Positions 33,492-42,774 are shown, counted from the first letter of the stretch. The stretch: 64,000 bases of DNA from JANYHH01 sp965249745 (GCA_965249745.1 OZ252252.1:1178001-1242000), one strand, 5' to 3'. Program-made: numbers and translations. The notes: generated by a model not told the origin, from the sequence alone.

Positions 33492-35309
33492 GTGTTCGGC
33501 GTGATCTCGAGGGCTAAACGGCGGTTCTTCCTAACGCTTTTCTTGACGGCTTGGTTGATCCCTTTAAGCCTTGCCTCGGCTGAACACCCGAAGGTCTGCG
33601 TGACCCTGGCGGGCGGCGTCGCCAGGGGATTCGCTTTTCTCGGGGCGCTCGAGGAATTGATCGTGAGCGGTGTGCCAGTCAACTGCCTGGTCGGAACCTC
33701 GGCGGGGGCGCTGGTCAGCGGTTTGTACGCCAGCGGCTACAGCTTCGAGACGCTGAAACTATTGTTGCCGCGCTTGCAGGATCAGCAGAGCGATCTGGTG
33801 CGCGTGCTGTCGCCGCCGATCAACGGCCTGCTGGACCCCTCGGGTTTCGAGGCGCTGTACCGCGAGCTGGTGGGCGGTACCCAACTCGAGGCGACCGATC
33901 CGCCGCTGGCTGTTCTGGCCACGCCACTGAGGGCGGGCGCGGGCAGCACCGTTTTCACGACCGGCGATCTGGCGCGGATCATGCGGGCCAGCATTTCCTT
34001 GCCGCTGATCTTCCCGCCGGTTCAAATCGGGGACGGGTATTACGCCGATGGTGGCTTGCGAAACCCGTTCCCGATCGAGGTGGCTCGAGGTTTGGGGGCG
34101 GATGTGGTGATCGCCATTCGCGCCCTGCCGCAGCCGGGCGTGCTGCCGGACAATTTATTGAACACGCTGAATCTGGCGGTGGCCGCCGCGACCACGCCGA
34201 TGGAGCAGGCGCAACCCGACCTCTGGATTCGCATCAAGACCTACGACACGCTGTACTTCGATTTTTCCCGCGTGCAGGAGCTGATGGAGCGCGGCCGCGA
34301 GACGGCCCGCGAATTGATGCCGGACATTCGGCGCACGCTGGCGGCACGCGGCATTGCCCTGAACCCGCCCGGCGATCCGCACGCGAACAACCCGGTCAAC
34401 CCCCAATGGCAGACCCGGCTCGAGGCGGGCGTGGCGGCGGCGCGGGCCGTGCCGCGACCCTTCACGGTCGCCCCGGCGATCGAACTGAGTCCTGGTGCCT
34501 ACGACTCGGGAACCCTGCCCGGCGCTCGAGGTGGCTTCTCGAGTCTGGGCTTGGGATTGGACGTGTCCGGCGGTGTGCTGGGGCGTTTCAGTCTTGGGGC
34601 GGGCTACGTTAACAGCCTGGATTCTGCGGAGGACGCGCCGTTCGTCCGAGTCGGTTTTGAAACGGGACTGTGGCGGTTCGGTGCGGCCTACGATTCGGCG
34701 CGGCGGCCGACAGACGCACCGTGGGCGCTCGGGGCGAGCTACGACGCGGCCGCGTTCTTGGTTGGATTCAGCTTAGATGCGACCGCCCTCGGCGTCACAG
34801 GCGGAACCCACCTGCGATTCGGGGGGTTGACGCTGGCCCCCAGCTTGAATTTGCGCTTCGGGTACGCCCCGAGTCTGCGCCTGGAAACCGGGCTGGCCGC
34901 GTCGTACACCGCCGACCCCTGGCTGGTTCGCGCTCGATTCCTGCTGGGATTGACGACCGGCGGCGCGGCCGGGTTCAGCCTGGGGTATCCGAGCCTGCTG
35001 CGCGCCTATCCGGCGGGCTTCGTGACCGCGCCGCAGGCGGTGATTGCCAACCTGGAATTCGGTTATCGCCTGAACCTCGGGAACGTCGCCGGGCTGGTCA
35101 GCGCCGCCCCGGAACTGCGCTTTTTCGTGGACGCGGGCTGGGCCTTGGATGTCAACCGCTCCTCGAGCCAGTTTCTCTGGGATGTCGGCGTCGGGGTCAA
35201 CCTGCCGGGGCGCTGGTTCGGATTTCTACCGTTCAACTTCGGAGCCGACCTAGCGTTTGGACCGCCTGGCGTGCGATTGAACCTCTTCACCGCCTTCCCA
35301 CTGCCGTGA
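33492..35309 (+). CDS. Patatin-like phospholipase fused to an outer-membrane beta-barrel
   Basis: 605 residues. A signal peptide (to about residue 30) is followed by a patatin domain: oxyanion loop GGVARG (41-46), nucleophile elbow G-T-S70-A-G, and catalytic Asp in DGGLRNP (D186). After about residue 315 the protein is a run of alternating Gly/aromatic beta strands to the end, consistent with a membrane barrel. Patatin plus barrel is the type Vd (PlpD-like) autotransporter plan, which normally has a POTRA domain between the two. Here only about 30 residues separate them and I see no POTRA. The GTG start is fixed by TAGCAT (33481-33486) 5 nt upstream. Confidence 0.82.
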   Translation: MFGVISRAKRRFFLTLFLTAWLIPLSLASAEHPKVCVTLAGGVARGFAFLGALEELIVSGVPVNCLVGTSAGALVSGLYASGYSFETLKLLLPRLQDQQSDLVRVLSPPINGLLDPSGFEALYRELVGGTQLEATDPPLAVLATPLRAGAGSTVFTTGDLARIMRASISLPLIFPPVQIGDGYYADGGLRNPFPIEVARGLGADVVIAIRALPQPGVLPDNLLNTLNLAVAAATTPMEQAQPDLWIRIKTYDTLYFDFSRVQELMERGRETARELMPDIRRTLAARGIALNPPGDPHANNPVNPQWQTRLEAGVAAARAVPRPFTVAPAIELSPGAYDSGTLPGARGGFSSLGLGLDVSGGVLGRFSLGAGYVNSLDSAEDAPFVRVGFETGLWRFGAAYDSARRPTDAPWALGASYDAAAFLVGFSLDATALGVTGGTHLRFGGLTLAPSLNLRFGYAPSLRLETGLAASYTADPWLVRARFLLGLTTGGAAGFSLGYPSLLRAYPAGFVTAPQAVIANLEFGYRLNLGNVAGLVSAAPELRFFVDAGWALDVNRSSSQFLWDVGVGVNLPGRWFGFLPFNFGADLAFGPPGVRLNLFTAFPLP

Positions 35310-35334
35310 AGCGCAGAAAACTCGAGAACATTCC

Positions 35335-35429
35335 TTACTGATAAAAGCGCGATTCGGCTACCTGACGCGTGAGACACAGACGCATTCTATTGCCTCAAAA
35401 CGTGAAGCTGACCATGCCGAACTCAGTAA
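35335..35429 (+). repeat. MITE-like inverted-repeat element, copy 6
   Basis: 95 bp with clean ends (TTACTGATAAAAGCGCG to CATGCCGAACTCAGTAA), 26 bp after the patatin stop. Same subfamily as copies 1, 4, 7 and 8. Confidence 0.9.
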
Positions 35430-35504
35430 AGTCGTGAAATCAGGAATTCGGTTTTGTTAAATCAGCTTTGTTAGATGATCCGCAATCAGCCACTCGCGCA
35501 CGGT

Positions 35505-35693
35505 TCAGTCGCCCCAGCCCTTGGCTTTCTTGAAGCCGATCAGGGCGCTGTACATGACCTCGCCGCCGGGCATGAGAGCTGTAGAAAACTGCATCTGGCC
35601 GATCACGACCTCCTCACCGAGGTCCGCCACGAAGCGGTTCAGGCGCTGCTCGAAGAGGTCGGGTTCCGGGGCGAAAATCAGTTTGAAACTCAT
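35505..35693 (-). CDS. Small Cse60-like protein
   Basis: 62 residues with a pattern like the small Cse60-type family: N-terminal strand FKLIFA, helix LFEQRLNRFVADL, then IGQMQFSTALMPGGEVMYSALIGFKK. These proteins are short alpha/beta proteins of unknown function, first noticed in sporulating bacteria; this organism is not expected to sporulate. It is isolated between a MITE copy and the YdcF-like gene. The similarity is by eye. Confidence 0.6.
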   Translation of the reverse strand: MSFKLIFAPEPDLFEQRLNRFVADLGEEVVIGQMQFSTALMPGGEVMYSALIGFKKAKGWGD

Positions 35694-35845
35694 GCCAAAA
35701 TTATGCCTCGAGTTGGCAGGTGTGCCCGCGAAATTTGCACACGCTCCTCAGGTCAAGCTGGGAACAGCCTCAGAATTTCGCCTCGAGGGGTCTTTGCAGT
35801 GAGCCACGGAAAACCAACTCATGCTGAGCGGCCTTAAGGTGACCC

Positions 35846-36670
35846 ATGCCCCGCCGCAGCACCCAGGACGCCCTGTTTCCCCGAAGTTCGAGACCCGCGT
35901 GGTTGGGTGGAGCTGGCTTCGGATTGCTGCTCGGCGGTTTTCTCGGCACGGTGGCGGTGATTGTCAACCCTGACCTGCCGTGGTTGTGGCTGGTCGTGAC
36001 CGTCGCGGGGGCGGTCGCGCTGAGTCTGTCCGCGTTGACGCGACGCATCCTGACCGTGTTCTCCGGCCTGATCGCCGCGCTGCTGCTGATTTGCCTGTTG
36101 ACCCCGATTCTGCGTCCGCTCGAGGCGGCGCTGGATGTCACTGAAGCCCCGGTTAAGGCGGATGCGATCGTGACCCTCGGGGCTGGGATGCGCTGCGGCG
36201 CGAACCAGTTGGAGAGCGCCAGTCAAGCCAGGGTCGTGACGGCGCTGCAACTCTGGCGGCAAGGGTACGCGCCGACCGTCACGTTCTCAGACACCAAAGG
36301 CTTGTGGCCCGACTGCGACAGTCTGGCGACTGTCGCTCGAGAGACGGCGCGCCAACTCGATGGGCCGGGCGATGGACCGAATCTGCTCGTCCTGCCAGAC
36401 GTTCACAGCACCCGCGATGAAGCCCAGGCGGTCGCTAAGCTGGCGCGGGAGCGTGGATGGAAGCGGGTGCTGATCGTGACCAGCCCATCGCACAGCCGCC
36501 GGGCCAGAACCACGTTCCAGCAGCTCAAACTGAACGCCTCGGTGGTGGCCGCCTCTGAGCCTCGTTTTGATACGGAACTGCGCCTGCCGTACGACCGCCT
36601 GATGGCAATTCCTGCGCTTGTGAGAGAGGTGGCTGGAGTCGTCAAGTACAGCCTGTTCGGTTGGTTCTGA
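35846..36670 (+). CDS. YdcF/SanA-like DUF218 membrane protein
   Basis: 274 residues: two or three N-terminal membrane helices (about 20-95), then the DUF218 domain with DAIVTLGAGMRCG, the HSTRDEAQAVAKLARERGWKRVLIVTSPSHSRRARTTF core (T-x-x-E-A and S-x-x-H motifs), and a C-terminal EVAGVVKYSLFGWF. The family includes ElyC and SanA, linked to cell-envelope polymer metabolism, but the reaction is not settled. AAGGTGA lies 3 nt before the ATG. Confidence 0.83.
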   Translation: MPRRSTQDALFPRSSRPAWLGGAGFGLLLGGFLGTVAVIVNPDLPWLWLVVTVAGAVALSLSALTRRILTVFSGLIAALLLICLLTPILRPLEAALDVTEAPVKADAIVTLGAGMRCGANQLESASQARVVTALQLWRQGYAPTVTFSDTKGLWPDCDSLATVARETARQLDGPGDGPNLLVLPDVHSTRDEAQAVAKLARERGWKRVLIVTSPSHSRRARTTFQQLKLNASVVAASEPRFDTELRLPYDRLMAIPALVREVAGVVKYSLFGWF

Positions 36671-36746
36671 CCGAGGCGGCCAGGAAGGTGTCTGAAACCC
36701 CGAAAAGTCCCTCGTCAAACCGAGTCTGGGGGCGCAAAATACACTT

Positions 36747-37100
36747 GTGAAGTTGACCGTGACTCGAGCCTTACTCGTCCTCTCCGTGCTGCTGCCCGTC
36801 GGTTTCGTGGCCTGCGCCCCGCAAAACGAGGCGCTGGCCAGGGCGACCGCCGCGCACCCGGACGGACGGGCTATTTTTGAGCAGTACAACTGCATTCGTT
36901 GTCACGATGGCGGCAATGGCGGTTACGGCAAGCGCATGATTGACAACCCGCACCTGCGCGACCTGAACTATATCGAGACGCGCATCGTCCAGGGTAAAAA
37001 AGTCGGTGGAGCCGCCATGCCCGGCTTTCCGAACATGCCCAGGCAAGACCGCGAGGAGGTCGCCAAATTCGTGCGGGCGCTGGCGGGCTGGGAACGTTGA
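36747..37100 (+). CDS. Monohaem cytochrome c lipoprotein
   Basis: 117 residues: signal peptide with lipobox FVAC (Cys23), haem-binding C49-I-R-C52-H53, and a likely distal Met in AAMPGFPNMP. It is a small class I cytochrome, lipid-anchored and facing outward, carrying electrons to a terminal oxidase or similar acceptor. A TACACT (36740-36745) immediately before the GTG is too close to act in the usual leaderless way, so a start a few codons later is possible. It stands alone. Confidence 0.87.
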   Translation: MKLTVTRALLVLSVLLPVGFVACAPQNEALARATAAHPDGRAIFEQYNCIRCHDGGNGGYGKRMIDNPHLRDLNYIETRIVQGKKVGGAAMPGFPNMPRQDREEVAKFVRALAGWER

Positions 37101-37206
37101 CCAACTTCTCTAATAAGTCTCGAGATGGTGTTTCAGACTCACCCGATGTCATTGCAGGCTGACCCGGAGCCGGGCTGATTCAGTTCATCTTCATCCCGTC
37201 ACGGGC

Positions 37207-37212
37207 TAAACT
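37207..37212 (+). promoter_or_regulatory. fur leaderless -10
   Basis: TAAACT, 7 nt before ATG 37220. Just upstream CCCGTCACGGG is a short palindrome (37196-37206) overlapping the spacer and could be an operator. Confidence 0.6.
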
Positions 37213-37219
37213 TCTGACG

Positions 37220-37621
37220 ATGACCCCACGGCGCAACACGCGGCAACGCGAAACCATCTTTGAGACGCTCGTCGGGTCTGATGGGCCGCTCGGCATCGAG
37301 GATATTCTGGCGCGCGCCAGGGCATCGCTGCCACAGTTGGGCTTGGCCACGGTCTACCGCACGGTGGCGCTGCTCAAAGATGGCGGTCAGATCAACGAGG
37401 TGCGTCTGCCCGGCGAGGAACCTCGCTTCGAGCCTGCCCGCCGCGAACATCACCATCACTTTCGTTGCGAGGGGTGCGGCAAGGTGCTGGAACTCGATTT
37501 CTGCCCGGTCCACCTGCCTACAGGTACGCTGCTGCCGAACGGCTTTCGGGTACGTGAGCATCACCTGACCCTGTACGGTCTATGTGACAAGTGCGACACC
37601 ACCCCCGCGAGGCGGGCGTGA
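37220..37621 (+). CDS. Fur-family transcriptional regulator
   Basis: 133 residues: winged helix (1-80) with LGLATVYRTVALLKDGG recognition region, then the dimer/metal domain with HHHHFRCEGCGK and CDKC forming the structural Cys4 zinc site. Whether it senses iron, zinc, manganese or peroxide cannot be told from sequence. Leaderless start (TAAACT 7 nt upstream). Its stop overlaps the start of the YibE/F gene by 4 nt (GTGA), so the membrane protein is probably under the same control. Confidence 0.9.
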   Translation: MTPRRNTRQRETIFETLVGSDGPLGIEDILARARASLPQLGLATVYRTVALLKDGGQINEVRLPGEEPRFEPARREHHHHFRCEGCGKVLELDFCPVHLPTGTLLPNGFRVREHHLTLYGLCDKCDTTPARRA

Positions 37622-39120
37622 CTCGAGGGTTGAGCGTCGTCGCCCTGCTACTGTTGTTCTCGAGTTTCAGCCTGGCGCAAACTGGAGCGCAAAACGAGGC
37701 TCCGGTCGGACAGGTTGGCCAGGTCGCGCAGCTCGGGCAGACTCAGTCCCAGCCGGGGCTGCCCTCGCCCGCGGTGCCCGGCACCGTCGAGCGTCCAGCG
37801 GCTCCGGGCAGCGGCGCGGACTTCGAGGTGCGCCTGAAATCGGGGCAACTCGTGAACGTCGTGGATGACTTGGGAAGCGCTAAATTAGGTCAAAGCGTTG
37901 AAGTCGTGGAACAAAAACTGACGGGCGGCGGGGTGGTTTACCGCCTCTCACCCGGCGAGCAGCCCGAGTACCTTGAGGCTCGAGTCGAACGAATTAAGAG
38001 TGCGCCGTCCGATCAGCAGCAAGCCCAGACCTTGGAGGTCAAGCTGGCCTCCGGGAAGCTCGCGGCGGTCCAAGACGACGGGCGGCGGTTCAAGCCGGGC
38101 GACACGATTCAGGTCTACCCGACGCTCGGTCCTAGCAACGAATTCTTGTTTTACGCCAACGATTACGTGCGGCGCGGCGGGCTGATCTGGCTGGTCGTGA
38201 CCTTCGTGGTGATTGCGGCCGTGGTCGGGCGCGGTAAGGGCTTACGGGCCGTGATCGCCATGGCGATCAGCTTGACGGTCATTCTGGCCGCGATGATTCC
38301 CGCGATCGTCGCAGGCTGGAACCCGGTGCTGGTCGCGGTCCTCGGCTCGAGTCTGATTTTGGCCTCGAGCGTCTACTTTGTTCACGGCTTCAACTGGACG
38401 GCCCACAGCAGTCTTCTAGCGACGGTGGCGGCGGCCGTCTTGACGCTGGGACTGGCGTACCTGTTCTCAAGCCTCGCGTATTTGACGGGCTTGGGAGCGG
38501 AGGAGGGAAGCTTTATCTTGCAGATGTCGCAAGCCTCCGGCGTCACGGTCAACTTGCGGGCGCTGCTGATTGCTGGGATTCTGATCGGTAGCCTCGGGGC
38601 GCTCGTGGACAGCACCGTGGCTCAGGCGGCGGTCGTGCGCGAACTCAGCAACCTCAACCCGCAACTGCGTCCGGCGCAACTGTACCGGAGCGGCATGGGC
38701 GTGGGCTTCGATCACATCGGCAGCCTGATTAACACCCTGGTTCTAGCCAACGTCGGCTCGAGCCTGCCGCTCTGGGTCGTGTTCACCCTCGGGGACGTGC
38801 GGTTCACGCAGGCGCTCAACCTGGAACTGGTCGCCACCGAGATCGTTCACGCCCTGGTGGGGAGCATCGGTTTGATCTTGGCTGTGCCGCTGGCGACCTT
38901 GCTGGCGGCCTGGTTGTTCGCCGGAGGGCGTCACCCCGGCACGGATCGGGTTCACAGCCACGCGCAGGTCTACAACCCGCAAACCCGAACCGATGCGCTG
39001 ATGGACGCGCTGCAACGCCCGCTCGCCGCTCAGAGCGGCACGCGTCTGACAGGGCGGTCGCTGCTCCAAGCTAGGGATGCGGCTCGAGATTCTGAGGCGC
39101 AGGAAACGCCGCCCTCCTGA
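37618..39120 (+). CDS. YibE/F family membrane protein
   Basis: 500 residues from the GTG that overlaps the fur stop. Signal peptide (VVALLLLFSSFSLAQ), an extracytoplasmic N-terminal region (about 20-185) with two repeated modules (FEVRLKSGQLVNVVDD and LEVKLASGKLAAVQDD), then seven or eight membrane helices with the YibE/F core GRGKGLRAVIAMAISLTV, GILIGSLGALVDSTVAQAA and GMGVGFDHIGSLINTL. The family is an uncharacterised putative transporter. Overlap with a Fur-type gene hints at metal or stress-linked expression, which is inference. Confidence 0.87.
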   Translation: MTRGLSVVALLLLFSSFSLAQTGAQNEAPVGQVGQVAQLGQTQSQPGLPSPAVPGTVERPAAPGSGADFEVRLKSGQLVNVVDDLGSAKLGQSVEVVEQKLTGGGVVYRLSPGEQPEYLEARVERIKSAPSDQQQAQTLEVKLASGKLAAVQDDGRRFKPGDTIQVYPTLGPSNEFLFYANDYVRRGGLIWLVVTFVVIAAVVGRGKGLRAVIAMAISLTVILAAMIPAIVAGWNPVLVAVLGSSLILASSVYFVHGFNWTAHSSLLATVAAAVLTLGLAYLFSSLAYLTGLGAEEGSFILQMSQASGVTVNLRALLIAGILIGSLGALVDSTVAQAAVVRELSNLNPQLRPAQLYRSGMGVGFDHIGSLINTLVLANVGSSLPLWVVFTLGDVRFTQALNLELVATEIVHALVGSIGLILAVPLATLLAAWLFAGGRHPGTDRVHSHAQVYNPQTRTDALMDALQRPLAAQSGTRLTGRSLLQARDAARDSEAQETPPS

Positions 39121-39232
39121 CGACCTGAGCTTGCTGGAGCCAGAACTCGAGAGCGGTAACAGGGCTGTCGTGAGCGCTCGTGAAGGTCTTTTCGACTCTC
39201 CCTGACCGCTCTCCCTCGAGGTATCCTGAACC

Positions 39233-39544
39233 GTGCGTCCTCTCGAGTGGCTCCCCGTCTTGGGCGTCACGCTGTACCTGTCGAACCTCATGCTGGGACT
39301 GGGTTTGCAGTTGCGGCTGTGGAGGCTGGACCGGGCCAAATGGATTCATCACCTGCTGTACTTTCTAGTCTTCGTGAGCGCCGCCGCCGTGACCTACGCG
39401 CTGCTCCGCGCCGGGGGGCGATGGTGGGGCTTACTGCCGACGCTGGCCTGTCTGTTCGCGCTCCCTCGAGCCAAAGGCGGCACGCGCTGGCACATGCTGC
39501 TGACAGTCACAGGGTTGCTGGGTTACGTTCTGGCCCTGGCTTGA
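39233..39544 (+). CDS. Small three-helix membrane protein
   Basis: 103 residues with three or four hydrophobic helices (about 7-28, 42-60, 65-77, 86-103) and basic loops. No family recognised. The GTG start is supported by TATCCT (39222-39227) 5 nt upstream, a leaderless layout. It stands alone between the YibE/F and nitroreductase genes. Confidence 0.68.
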   Translation: MRPLEWLPVLGVTLYLSNLMLGLGLQLRLWRLDRAKWIHHLLYFLVFVSAAAVTYALLRAGGRWWGLLPTLACLFALPRAKGGTRWHMLLTVTGLLGYVLALA

Positions 39545-39698
39545 GTCGTAATCTCAGCTTCAGACGCTTCGCCTCGAGCCTGCCCTGGCGGATGCTCTAG
39601 ACTGGGTTGAACGTTCCGCCCCGAAGGAATCCGGCAGCCCTCGTGGCGGCTCGAGGTTGAAGGCAGAGTTCAAGGTAAGTCAATGTAAAAGGATGGTC

Positions 39699-40487
39699 AT
39701 GGATTTCTTCGAGGTGATTCGCAACCGCAAGACCACCAACGGGCCGTTCGATCCGCGACCCGTCAGCCTCGAGCATCAGCATTTATTGATGGAGGCGGCC
39801 TCGCGTGCCCCGTCGCATTTCAACTCGCAACCGTGGCGCTTCGTGCTGGTGGAGGACAAGGCCACGATCACCAAGATCGCGGACATTGCCGGAACCTCAA
39901 TGGAACGCCTGATTCAAGAGGGCTTGTTCTTCGATCGCTATCGTCCGTACTTTCGTTTCAACGAACGCGAACTCTCCGAGCGCGGCGACGGGATTCACTT
40001 CGATCAGTTGCCGGGACCGCTGAAACCCTTCGCCAAGCAGGTCATGAGTCCGACTGGGGTCGGCTTGATGCGGAATTTGGGCGTACCGAAGATGCTCGGG
40101 AAGGACAACCGCGAACTGGTGCTGGGCAGTCCGCTGTTACTGGGCGTGATGCTGGACAAGGAAGAGTACAAGCCGGGAAAACTCAGCGGCTTTTACAGCG
40201 TCTTCGGCATGGGAGCCGCGATGGAGAACATCTGGCTGACGACGCACGCCCTTGGGATGGGGATTCAGTTCATCAGCACCCCGATGGAACTGCCGGATAT
40301 GTGGGAACAGATGAAGACCACCTTGCGCGTCCCGGATCATCTGGAACTCATGGCGGTGTACCGGCTGGGCTACGCGCGCGAAGGGCAGCGCCGCCCGACG
40401 ATAGACTGGAGCAGCCGCCACCGCAAGCGGCTATCGCAGTACGTCTACCGCGAATCCTGCGAGACCCCGGAGCGGGACGAGCCGTGA
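39699..40487 (+). CDS. Nitroreductase-family flavoprotein
   Basis: 262 residues. N-terminal FEVIRNRKTTNGPFDPRPV and RAPSHFNSQPWRFVLVED are the classic FMN-phosphate and ring-binding segments, and GMGAAMENIWLTTHALGMGIQFI is the second conserved region. Such enzymes reduce nitro compounds, quinones or enones with NAD(P)H; the physiological substrate is unknown. The ATG at 39699 is chosen because AAAAGGA sits 5 nt upstream. Confidence 0.85.
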   Translation: MDFFEVIRNRKTTNGPFDPRPVSLEHQHLLMEAASRAPSHFNSQPWRFVLVEDKATITKIADIAGTSMERLIQEGLFFDRYRPYFRFNERELSERGDGIHFDQLPGPLKPFAKQVMSPTGVGLMRNLGVPKMLGKDNRELVLGSPLLLGVMLDKEEYKPGKLSGFYSVFGMGAAMENIWLTTHALGMGIQFISTPMELPDMWEQMKTTLRVPDHLELMAVYRLGYAREGQRRPTIDWSSRHRKRLSQYVYRESCETPERDEP

Positions 40488-40623
40488 ACCCTCAAAGCAA
40501 CCCGTTCAACTGTGAGCGGTTCCGCCAATCACCTTGGAGATGGCTGAATTCTGCGTGGACGATGAAGCCTTCCACATCTGCGGCTCGGCTGGGCATCAGC
40601 CTGTCCGCGCAGACTAGGCGTAT

Positions 40624-41679
40624 ATGAGCGTCACTCCTCGCATCCTGGCTGTCGGCACAGCCCTACCATCGTTCAAGGTCTCGCAGGAAGAAGCCCGCAG
40701 TTTGACTCGAGCCATCTTCGGAGAATCCAGCAAGGATTTAGAGAGATTACTGAAGGTCTTTGACAACGGACACGTGAAGACCCGGTACATGAGCGCCCCG
40801 ATTGCCTGGTATCACACCAATCACACCTGGTCGGAACGCAATCAAATCTACGTCAAAGTCGCTATGGAAATGTCGGAACGGGCTGCCCGGAGCGCTTTAC
40901 GCAAAGCCAAGTTGCAACCCAAGGACCTCGACGCGATTTACTTCGTGTCCACCACGGGTCTGGCCACACCAAGCTTGGACAGTTGGCTGATTAAAAAATT
41001 GGACATGAACCGCCATGCGACTCGAGTGCCGATCTGGGGATTAGGCTGCGCAGGTGGTGCGGCCGGGTTGAACCGGGCCGCCGATCACGTGCGCGCCCAC
41101 CCCGGCACGCGGGCGCTGATGATCGCCGTGGAATGCTCCAGCCTAACCTTTCAGGCGAACGATCCGAGCCGCGCCAACCTGGTCAGTGTCAGCCTGTTCG
41201 CCGATGGAGCCGCCGCGACAATTTTATCCTCCCACCCAGACGACGCGGGTCTCGAGGTGCTGGGCGGTCACAGCACGCTCTGGGACGACACCGAGGATGT
41301 CATGGGCTGGGAAGTCGTGGACACCGGCATGAAGGTCACCCTGAGCAAGAGCGTGCCGAACGTCGTGGAGAAGTACATCAACACGGACGTGACCGAATCA
41401 TTGATGCCGCTTGGGTTAAAGCTCGAGGACCTGAAGCATTTCGTGACCCACCCCGGCGGCGAGAAGGTGCTGCTGGCCTTCTGCGAGGCGCTGCACATCC
41501 CGGAAGCGGCTGTAGAAGATGCTCGAGTCATCTTAGAGCATCACGGCAATATGAGCAGCCCGACCGTCCTGTTCGCGTTGGAGCGTTTTATGAACCGCCC
41601 GCACGCGCCCGGCGAATACGGCTTGCTGACCGCGATGGGACCGGGTTTCAGCGCCGAACACGCGATTTTTAGAACCTGA
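40624..41679 (+). CDS. Type III polyketide synthase (chalcone/stilbene synthase-like)
   Basis: 351 residues with a thiolase fold and the complete catalytic triad: Cys142 in WGLGCAGG, His276 in VTHPGG and Asn309 in EHHGNMSSP. The C-terminal GPGF loop is present (MGPGFSAE). These homodimers extend an acyl-CoA starter with malonyl-CoA and cyclise the product, giving alkylresorcinols, pyrones or similar. No methyltransferase or oxidase partner lies alongside, so the product cannot be guessed. The upstream nitroreductase is 136 bp away and may or may not be linked. Confidence 0.93.
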   Translation: MSVTPRILAVGTALPSFKVSQEEARSLTRAIFGESSKDLERLLKVFDNGHVKTRYMSAPIAWYHTNHTWSERNQIYVKVAMEMSERAARSALRKAKLQPKDLDAIYFVSTTGLATPSLDSWLIKKLDMNRHATRVPIWGLGCAGGAAGLNRAADHVRAHPGTRALMIAVECSSLTFQANDPSRANLVSVSLFADGAAATILSSHPDDAGLEVLGGHSTLWDDTEDVMGWEVVDTGMKVTLSKSVPNVVEKYINTDVTESLMPLGLKLEDLKHFVTHPGGEKVLLAFCEALHIPEAAVEDARVILEHHGNMSSPTVLFALERFMNRPHAPGEYGLLTAMGPGFSAEHAIFRT

Positions 41680-41681
41680 AA

Positions 41682-42178
41682 TTACGATGCTTTGAGGGTT
41701 AACTCCACGCGTTCCGGGACTGCTAACGCGAAGGTCTTGAAGGCTTCACGATTCGAGACCGCCGCCACGAACGCTTCCAAGTCATCGTAACTACCGCTCT
41801 CTTCAGAGACGGCGGTTCATTCCCGAGCGAGATCACCTCTGATGCGGCGTACTCGAGTCGCACACCCAGAATCACAAACGTCCCGCCCGTCTCGTTCAGG
41901 GTATCGAGCGCCCTCGAGACTTGTAGGCGATACCCGGTCAACCCGCCGGACTGATTGCCGCGTGACAACCTAAGAAAACCGGGTGTTGCCGTAGCAGACG
42001 CGTATATCTCGTCCCACTCAATGCTGATCGCATCCCATGATGGGTCTGACAGGTCGAATTTCACGTCGTGGTGAAATGCCAGCACAGTGCTGAAGGCCGT
42101 TCCCAGTCGTAGAGACTCGAGCCGGACCGGCAGGAATTGCAGAAAGGCGGTTTGAACCGTCTCACCGAGCGAGGGCAT
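41682..42178 (-). pseudogene. Hypothetical protein, frameshifted paralogue of the next gene
   Basis: The reading frame from ATG 42178 is coherent to about LEYAASEVISLGNE and then turns to low-quality sequence. A -1 shift near 41814-41818 restores TAVSEESGSYDDLEAF, VAAVSNREAFKTFALAVPER and a stop at 41682. One missing A (GAACC for GAAACC) explains it. The restored protein (about 165 residues) aligns loosely with the 42223-42774 protein, especially at the C-terminus. It is leaderless: TAAACT (42190-42185) is 6 nt upstream. It is either a recent pseudogene or a sequence error. Function unknown. Confidence 0.7.
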
Positions 42179-42222
42179 CACGCAAGTTTAAGAACTAACA
42201 TAGAGAAGAGACGAGCGGAAAC

Positions 42223-42774
42223 TTAGCGCGCCGTCTCGAGGTACGTGTCCGGGATCGGCTGGAAGGTCGGGCCCACCCAGTCCAAGCGCACATCCAGCGC
42301 GGGCAAACCGTTGGCACGAATGAAGGCGGGTTCCTGAATCACGTTTCCCAGGAAATCCTTCACGGCTGGGAAGTCGTCGCTGCTGATCTCAAACTCTTCC
42401 AAGCCCTGAAAGTCACGCACGTTGAATTCCAATTCCAAACCCGCTTCCGCCCAGGTGTTCGCGGTGTCCACGCTGCGAAACACGCTGATGATAAACCGAC
42501 CCGGTGGCACGGCGATCCGACGCTGACGCTTGAACAACCCAAGCATCCGCACCTCGCGCATCTCAAAGTGCGGGCGCACGTAGCCGCTGATGATGACCTG
42601 ATCCTCCAAGTCGTGTTCGTTGTCCATCCACGGGAACCGAACCTCGTGCATGAACTCCAGCAGTGTTCGCAAAGCGGAACCGGTGCAAAGCTGATGGAGT
42701 TCCTGTTCCTGCATCTCGAGGTAATCGCGCAGGGCATTTTTCAGTTGTCGCTGGCGCGGCTCGAGTCCTTCCAT
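42223..42774 (-). CDS. Hypothetical protein, intact paralogue
   Basis: 183 residues, soluble, no signal peptide. An N-terminal helix (RQRQLKNALRDYLEMQEQEL) is followed by mixed strands; the segment GLEEFEISSDDFPAVKDFLG and the closing LDVRLDWVGP match the frameshifted neighbour. I do not recognise the family. The two probably arose by tandem duplication and are 45 bp apart. Confidence 0.65.
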   Translation of the reverse strand: MEGLEPRQRQLKNALRDYLEMQEQELHQLCTGSALRTLLEFMHEVRFPWMDNEHDLEDQVIISGYVRPHFEMREVRMLGLFKRQRRIAVPPGRFIISVFRSVDTANTWAEAGLELEFNVRDFQGLEEFEISSDDFPAVKDFLGNVIQEPAFIRANGLPALDVRLDWVGPTFQPIPDTYLETAR

